Position numbers and translations under genes: made by a program. A stretch of DNA of 64,000 bases from CBDHFQ01 sp965262565 (GTDB taxonomy: Bacteria > Bacteroidota > Bacteroidia > J057), in the NCBI GenBank assembly GCA_965262565.1, contig CBDHFQ010000036.1:1-64000 (forward strand), read 5' to 3'. The number at the start of each line of letters is the position of its first letter. Position 1 is the first letter of the stretch. The notes under the pieces are model-generated. The model was not told the origin of the DNA. It made no database searches and worked only from the letters and a program-made list of their open reading frames with translations. This document shows positions 58,810 to 64,000 of this stretch, piece after piece.

Positions 58810-60408
58810 ATGAATACTACTCGCTACGCCCATTCATCATATATTTATGTGAGCATTTTGGGGGGATTACTGATGTTTCTTTATTCGTGCCAACCTGCAA
58901 GCAAGCCCTCTCCTCCTAACATTATCTTATTTTTGGTAGATGATATGGGATGGCAGGATACCTCTGTTCCTTTTTGGACCCAGGAAACTCCCTTTAATCA
59001 GCGCTATCATACGCCCAATATGGAGAAATTGGCAGCGGAAGGGATGAAATTTACCCAAGCTTATGCAACACCCGTATGCTCTCCCACCAGAATCAGCTTA
59101 ATGACGGGAATGAATGCCGCCCGACATCGCGTCACTAATTGGACCCTGAAAAAGGATAGTATACGCACTCAAGAAGTGAATCATCCCGATTTAATGTTTC
59201 CCCTTTGGAACGTCAATGGAATGACACCGGATGCTACTTTGAAACATGCTGTGTATGCCACTCCTCTACCTGCACTCCTTCAACAAGCAGGATATTATAC
59301 CATCCATACAGGGAAAGCGCATTTGGGGGCTATAGGGACTCCCGCAGAAAATCCATTAAATGTGGGATTTGACGTAAATATCGCAGGACATGCCGCAGGT
59401 GCTCCTCAGAGTTATTTGGGAACGGATCATTTCGGTAACCTGGAACAATTTAAAGATTCCCCCTGGCCCGTTCCTGGATTAGAAGCTTATCATGGTCAGG
59501 ATATATTTTTAACAGAAGCATTGACCAGAGAGGCGATCAAAGCGCTGGATACAGCTGTCGTTACACACCAAGCATTTTTCCTATATATGTCGCTATACAA
59601 CGTTCATGCTCCCATCATGCCTGACAACAGATTCGTTCAGAAATACTATGATGCCGGATTAGACTCTACAGAAGCTACATATGCTTCGATGGTGGAAAGC
59701 ATGGACAAGGCGTTAGGAGATTTGATGAATTATTTAGAGGAGAAAGATATAGCCAATGAGACCATCATATTGTTTATGTCGGACAATGGTGGATTAAGTG
59801 CCAGGGCTCGTGGAGGAGAGCGGCACACTCACAATAAACCCTTAAATAGCGGTAAAGGATCCATTTATGAAGGTGGAATTCGCGAGCCCATGTTGGTCAA
59901 ATGGCCGGGGGTGGTTTCTCCTGCTTCCGTCAACCACAACTACTTAATCATTGAAGATTTTTATCCCACCATCCTGGAAATGGCAGGTATTTCTCAACCC
60001 GATGTCGTCCAACCCGTAGATGGTATCAGCTTTGTTCCACAATTGATTAATCCTCAAAACATTCCACAAGAAAGAGCTCTTTTTTGGCATTATCCTAATC
60101 ATTGGGGACCTGATGGACCTGGTGTAGGAGCTTATAGCGCCATTCGAAAGGGAGACTGGAAACTGATTTACTATCACGATACGGAATCATTCGAATTATT
60201 CAATATTCCGGAAGATATCGGGGAACAACTCAATTTGTCGGAGGAAGAACCGGAAAAAGTCCTTGCCCTGGCAGAGGAATTAACGGAATATTTGGTTTCT
60301 GTAGATGCCCAAATGCCTGTTCACACCGCAAACCAACAAAGAGTGAAATGGCCCTCAGAGAAATTAGCTAAAGAAACGGGGACTTCCCCATTGGTACAAC
60401 ACCCATAA
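58810..60408 (+). CDS. lipoprotein sulfatase (formylglycine-dependent)
   Basis: A 532-aa type I sulfatase from ATG 58810 (MNTTRYAHSSYIY). A lipobox LYSC gives lipid-attached Cys27, so it is probably on the periplasmic or outer surface. The N-terminal metal site LFLVDDMGWQD and the signature CSPTR with Cys90 (site of formylglycine conversion) are intact. Further active-site pieces are HTGKAHLG, FLYMSLYNVHAPI and MSDNGG. It would remove sulfate from a glycan or small sulfated compound; sulfatase specificity cannot be read. It is near the DUF1080 and PQQ dehydrogenase genes, consistent with use of sulfated algal polysaccharide, but there is no SusCD pair in the window. Confidence 0.93.
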   Translation: MNTTRYAHSSYIYVSILGGLLMFLYSCQPASKPSPPNIILFLVDDMGWQDTSVPFWTQETPFNQRYHTPNMEKLAAEGMKFTQAYATPVCSPTRISLMTGMNAARHRVTNWTLKKDSIRTQEVNHPDLMFPLWNVNGMTPDATLKHAVYATPLPALLQQAGYYTIHTGKAHLGAIGTPAENPLNVGFDVNIAGHAAGAPQSYLGTDHFGNLEQFKDSPWPVPGLEAYHGQDIFLTEALTREAIKALDTAVVTHQAFFLYMSLYNVHAPIMPDNRFVQKYYDAGLDSTEATYASMVESMDKALGDLMNYLEEKDIANETIILFMSDNGGLSARARGGERHTHNKPLNSGKGSIYEGGIREPMLVKWPGVVSPASVNHNYLIIEDFYPTILEMAGISQPDVVQPVDGISFVPQLINPQNIPQERALFWHYPNHWGPDGPGVGAYSAIRKGDWKLIYYHDTESFELFNIPEDIGEQLNLSEEEPEKVLALAEELTEYLVSVDAQMPVHTANQQRVKWPSEKLAKETGTSPLVQHP

Positions 60409-60519
60409 CACCTCCCAAATAATCTCAGGGAAAATAGCTATGGTAACCTTTTGTATGCTTTTTTTCCCTATATTCAATACTAAGGACAAATTATTATACT
60501 ACTACTCAATACTACTCCT

Positions 60520-62676
60520 ATGCGCTACAACAAAACTGCAGCATATCTATTCTTATCTACTATTATCACATTTTGGGTGGCCTGCAATCCGCCCGTTGCC
60601 GAAAAAGGAACGGCCCAACACATAGCATCAGTAACTGCCAGTATTGATGATGAAGCATTGGAAAATGCCCCTAATGATTCTAAAAACTGGCTTTCTTATG
60701 GATTAGATTATTCTGAAAAACGCTTTAGTCAGCTTTCGGAAATTAATGCAACAAATGTAAAGGAACTTGGTCTGGCATGGGTATATGATCTGCATACAAA
60801 GAGAGGCGTTGAAACCTCGCCTTTAGTGGTGGATGGAATCATGTATGCTACTGGGCCATGGAGTAAAGTGTATGCAATAGATGTGAGAAACGGACAAGAA
60901 ATTTGGACCTATGATCCCGAAGTACCTAAAGAAACGGGAAGAAAGGCTTGTTGTGATGTAGTGAACAGAGGAGCAGCTATGTACAAAGGAAAAGTATTTG
61001 TCGCTTCCCTGGACGGGAGACTTATTGCCTTAGATGCTACGAGTGGAGAAGTGGTGTGGGAACAAGTTACGCTGGATCGGACCAAAAATTATACCATCAC
61101 GGGTGCACCCAGAGTATTTAAAGGAAACGTCATTATCGGGAATGGTGGAGCGGAATATGGAGTGAGAGGTTATATTACTGCCTATGATGCGGAAACCGGA
61201 GAACAACAATGGCGATGGTATTCCGTTCCTGGAGATCCTGCAAAACCTTACGAAAGCCCCGAATTGGAAATGGCAGCAGAAACCTGGGATCCAGAAGGAA
61301 AATATTGGGAAGTGGGTGGTGGAGGAACGATGTGGGATGCTATGGTATATGATCCCGAATTAGATTTGATGTATGTAGGTGTAGGAAATGGATCGCCCTG
61401 GAATCGTCGCTTACGCTCACCTGGAGGAGGAGATAATTTATTTCTCTCTTCTATCGTGGCACTGGATCCCGATGATGGATCATATCAATGGCACTATCAG
61501 GAAGTACCAGGAGATCATTGGGATTATACAGCTACCCAACCACTTATATTAGCCGACCTGGAGATAGAAGGGGAAATGCGGAAGGTCATTATGCATGCTC
61601 CCAAGAATGGATTTTTCTTTGTGATAGATCGTACCAATGGAGAATTTATCTCAGCTCAAAATTTTGTCAATGTCAATTGGGCTACGGGCTATGATGAAAA
61701 TGGAAGGCCGATGGAAATTTCTGAAGCTGCGTATAAAGATGGTGCTTATGAAGCCATTCCTGGACCTTATGGAGCGCATAATTGGCATTCTATGTCTTAT
61801 AATCCTCAAACGGGATTGGTTTATTTTCCTGCACAGGGGGTGCCTATCGTTATTGAAGATGATAAAAACTGGGTTCATAATTCCATGGAAACGGGAGGAC
61901 CTCATACGGGGATTGGATGGAATACGGGAGTATTAGCTTCTGCCGTTCCCCCAAAACAAGCCGCATTTGGACATTTATTGGCATGGGATCCGGTCAAACA
62001 GGAACCTGTGTGGAAAGTTGACCTGGTAGGCCCCTGGAATGGAGGAACATTAACTACCGCCGGCAATTTAGTATTTCAAGGCTCTGCGGATGGCCGTTTT
62101 GTAGCTTATCATGCGGAAACCGGAGAAAAGCTATGGGAAGTTCCCACAGGAACAGGCGTAGTAGCAGCACCTGTAACCTATGAAGTTGATGGCGTACAAT
62201 ATGTAAGTATCGCTGCGGGATGGGGAGGGGTATATGGATTGATGGCCCACCATTCAGAAAGTAATACGCCCGGAAAAATATACACCTTTAAGATAGGTGG
62301 TACAGCTGAGATGCCCGATTTTGAACCATTGGAGCAAAAACCAATCGTACAGGGAGTAGCGTATGATCCAAAAGATATAGGCCTGGGAGCAAAATTATAT
62401 ATAAGTAACTGTGTCTTTTGCCATGGGGTACCTGCCGTAGGAAACGGAGGTAATATCCCTAATTTAGGCTATTCCAGTAATGAGGTGATCGCTAACCTGA
62501 ATAATTATGTACGCTCGGATGCTTTAAAAGAGTTAGGGATGCCAAATTTCTCTGAAATATTAACCGAATCAGATATGGAAAAACTAAAAGCCTTTATTCA
62601 GAGTACTGCTGATGCAGTCCGGCAGCAAATGGAGGCGGCACAGGCGAAAAGTGATGATAAGCTTTCCATGAAATAA
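60520..62676 (+). CDS. PQQ-dependent alcohol/sugar dehydrogenase with C-terminal cytochrome c
   Basis: A 718-aa quinohemoprotein-type enzyme. Signal peptide with a lipobox (FWVAC). The eight-bladed propeller begins WLSYGLDYSEKRFSQLSEIN (typical of methanol/ethanol-type PQQ dehydrogenases), contains the vicinal disulfide pair in RKACCDVVNRGAA, several W-docking repeats (GEVVWEQ, GEQQWRW, GEKLWEV) and metal-site-like GNGSPWNR. A C-terminal single-heme c domain has ISNCVFCHGVPAVG with a Met (GMPNF) as possible axial ligand. Electrons would go from the alcohol or sugar to the heme and then the respiratory chain. No PQQ synthesis genes in the window. Confidence 0.93.
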   Translation: MRYNKTAAYLFLSTIITFWVACNPPVAEKGTAQHIASVTASIDDEALENAPNDSKNWLSYGLDYSEKRFSQLSEINATNVKELGLAWVYDLHTKRGVETSPLVVDGIMYATGPWSKVYAIDVRNGQEIWTYDPEVPKETGRKACCDVVNRGAAMYKGKVFVASLDGRLIALDATSGEVVWEQVTLDRTKNYTITGAPRVFKGNVIIGNGGAEYGVRGYITAYDAETGEQQWRWYSVPGDPAKPYESPELEMAAETWDPEGKYWEVGGGGTMWDAMVYDPELDLMYVGVGNGSPWNRRLRSPGGGDNLFLSSIVALDPDDGSYQWHYQEVPGDHWDYTATQPLILADLEIEGEMRKVIMHAPKNGFFFVIDRTNGEFISAQNFVNVNWATGYDENGRPMEISEAAYKDGAYEAIPGPYGAHNWHSMSYNPQTGLVYFPAQGVPIVIEDDKNWVHNSMETGGPHTGIGWNTGVLASAVPPKQAAFGHLLAWDPVKQEPVWKVDLVGPWNGGTLTTAGNLVFQGSADGRFVAYHAETGEKLWEVPTGTGVVAAPVTYEVDGVQYVSIAAGWGGVYGLMAHHSESNTPGKIYTFKIGGTAEMPDFEPLEQKPIVQGVAYDPKDIGLGAKLYISNCVFCHGVPAVGNGGNIPNLGYSSNEVIANLNNYVRSDALKELGMPNFSEILTESDMEKLKAFIQSTADAVRQQMEAAQAKSDDKLSMK

Positions 62677-62735
62677 CTGTAGGAGATATAACCTTACCTA
62701 ACATTAACTATCTACACTTAAAGTGTTTATCAGGC

Positions 62736-64000
62736 ATGGATATATTGGATTATTTCACGAAAATCAGGGAAGATATAGCTAATGAACAATTTGAACAGTT
62801 ATCCGATTATCAAGCTAACAAACCTCTTACATTCAATTGGGTGGAAGACATATTCTATCCTCTGAATGTAAAGGTATTCCCGGATAGTAACGCATTAATC
62901 TGGAAGTCTGAATCGGAGGAAAGGCAGTATTCCTTTCTGGATATTTATCAGCGAACTAATCAGTTTCTCAATTTTATTCGAAAGTACGACATAAAGCAAG
63001 GTGATCGACTGTTTACTCAACTTCCTTTAGTTCCTGCTAACTGGATCAGTTACCTCGCAGCGATAAAAGGAGGACTTATTCTTATTCCTGCCGCTACTTC
63101 CCTTAAGGTAAGGGATATTAGTTTTCGATTTAATACGCTATTCCCTCAATTAGCGGTTGCGGATATGGTTAATGCCGCTAAAATTGATGAAGCAGAAAAG
63201 GAATTTAATCAGGAAATCCAGCTAAAAATCATTGTTGATGGAGAAAGAGAAGGTTGGCAGCATATAGATCTTATTCTTGAAGAGTCCATTCAAGCAGAAG
63301 CTGCCCTGACTCAGTCGGATGATCCTTTGTTTTATTTCTTCACTTCTGGAACCACTGCACTTCCCAAGGTAGTTACCCATACCCATTTTACTTATCCAGT
63401 GGGCCACCTTTCTACTGCCTCATGGATAGGACTGAGGCATGGAGATATTCACTACAATATTTCCGCTCCAGGATGGGCCAAATTTGCCTGGAGTAGTTTC
63501 TTTACTCCCTGGAACATGGGCGCTACTATCTTCGCTTATCAGGTGAAAAAATTTGATCCTGTAGATCAATTATCCGTAATCGAACAATATCAGATCAGCA
63601 CTTTTTGTGCACCTCCGACTGTGCTTCGAATGATGATTCAGCAGGACTTATCTCCATTCAGTTTTTCTTTCAGGCAATGTGTGGCTGCCGGAGAACCTCT
63701 TAATCCAGATGTGATCGATAAATGGCATAAAGGGACAGGAATAATTATTCGTGATGGTTATGGACAAACCGAAACAACTTGTTTAGCAGCCAATATTCCC
63801 AAGGCAGACATCAAATACGGCTCCATGGGAAAACCTACTTTTATGTATGACTTAATTATAGCCAATGATGAAGGGCAGGAACTACCTCCACTGGAAGAAG
63901 GTCATATTTGCGTGGTAGCTCCCAGGCAACGCATTAATGGAGTGTTTAAAACATATTTAGGTAATCCTGATAGATTAGATGAAGTATTCAAACATGGTCT
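62736..64000 (+). CDS. acyl-CoA synthetase (AMP-binding, MACS-like), 3' end outside window
   Basis: ATG 62736 (MDILDYFTKIREDIANEQ) opens a frame that stays open to the window end, at least 421 codons. ANL-type motifs: FFTSGTTALPKVV (P-loop-like A3), APGWAKFAWSSFFTPW, the substrate region TFCAPPTVLRMM, and DGYGQTET (A5). The layout matches medium-chain acyl-CoA synthetases; the substrate is undetermined. A second ANL enzyme besides the acetoacetyl-CoA synthetase at 25728. It follows the PQQ dehydrogenase by 59 bp. Confidence 0.88.
   Translation, partial: MDILDYFTKIREDIANEQFEQLSDYQANKPLTFNWVEDIFYPLNVKVFPDSNALIWKSESEERQYSFLDIYQRTNQFLNFIRKYDIKQGDRLFTQLPLVPANWISYLAAIKGGLILIPAATSLKVRDISFRFNTLFPQLAVADMVNAAKIDEAEKEFNQEIQLKIIVDGEREGWQHIDLILEESIQAEAALTQSDDPLFYFFTSGTTALPKVVTHTHFTYPVGHLSTASWIGLRHGDIHYNISAPGWAKFAWSSFFTPWNMGATIFAYQVKKFDPVDQLSVIEQYQISTFCAPPTVLRMMIQQDLSPFSFSFRQCVAAGEPLNPDVIDKWHKGTGIIIRDGYGQTETTCLAANIPKADIKYGSMGKPTFMYDLIIANDEGQELPPLEEGHICVVAPRQRINGVFKTYLGNPDRLDEVFKHG

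Overview
The window looks like chromosomal DNA of a Bacteroidota bacterium, probably Saprospiria- or Cytophagia-like. Base composition is AT-rich. Two exported proteins end in type IX secretion (T9SS) sorting domains with a YPNP start. LytS/LytTR signalling, TPR histidine kinases, DUF1080, DUF6807 and PVC-type heme proteins, and a TAnnTTTG promoter box all fit that phylum. The phylum call is fairly firm; the lower rank is inference. No rRNA, tRNA, CRISPR array, transposase or integrase was seen.

Layout. 1-8.7 kb: a partial DNRLRE-type surface protein, then a tight six-gene minus-strand operon (DUF1080, DUF6807, two Gfo/Idh/MocA oxidoreductases, a PVC-type propeller/HEAT/cytochrome c lipoprotein, a TIGR00725-like protein) that probably handles carbohydrate-derived substrates. 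8.8-25.4 kb: a signalling region with a TPR histidine kinase lacking its H-box histidine, a secreted protein with six EGGDDFAEI repeats, an ECF sigma factor, a LytS/LytTR pair followed directly by a caspase-like protease, a second ECF sigma factor, a single-domain response regulator and a CheB-CheR-PAS-histidine kinase. 25.7-43.5 kb: metabolism and envelope genes (acetoacetyl-CoA synthetase, DUF1080, a doubly frameshifted glycerate kinase, holin-like and DUF4230 proteins, a trypsin-fold T9SS protein lacking the catalytic His, a PD40/beta-barrel protein, DUF819, leuB, a truncated DUF2306 gene, tnaA, a CocE-type hydrolase).

43.6-51.1 kb: a one-directional run of small, unrelated minus-strand genes, including four toxin-antitoxin modules. 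They are separated by 57-73 bp imperfect palindromes that often abut the stop codon. Some have ends matching the integron attC consensus (RYYYAAC...GTTRRRY). I read this as an integron-like cassette array without a visible integrase. The array and two neighbouring plus-strand genes are bracketed by 282-bp direct repeats made of the 5' end of the CocE gene.

52.5-58.0 kb: a two-gene operon encoding a caspase-like protease and a CHAT-NB-ARC-TPR protein with nine near-identical 42-residue TPRs. This is a candidate STAND/protease immune module. Its caspase shares an unusual long C-terminal region with the caspase of the LytS/LytTR island, so the window carries two members of one caspase family in two regulatory settings. 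58.2-64 kb: M23 peptidase, sulfatase, PQQ dehydrogenase/cytochrome c, and the start of an acyl-CoA synthetase.
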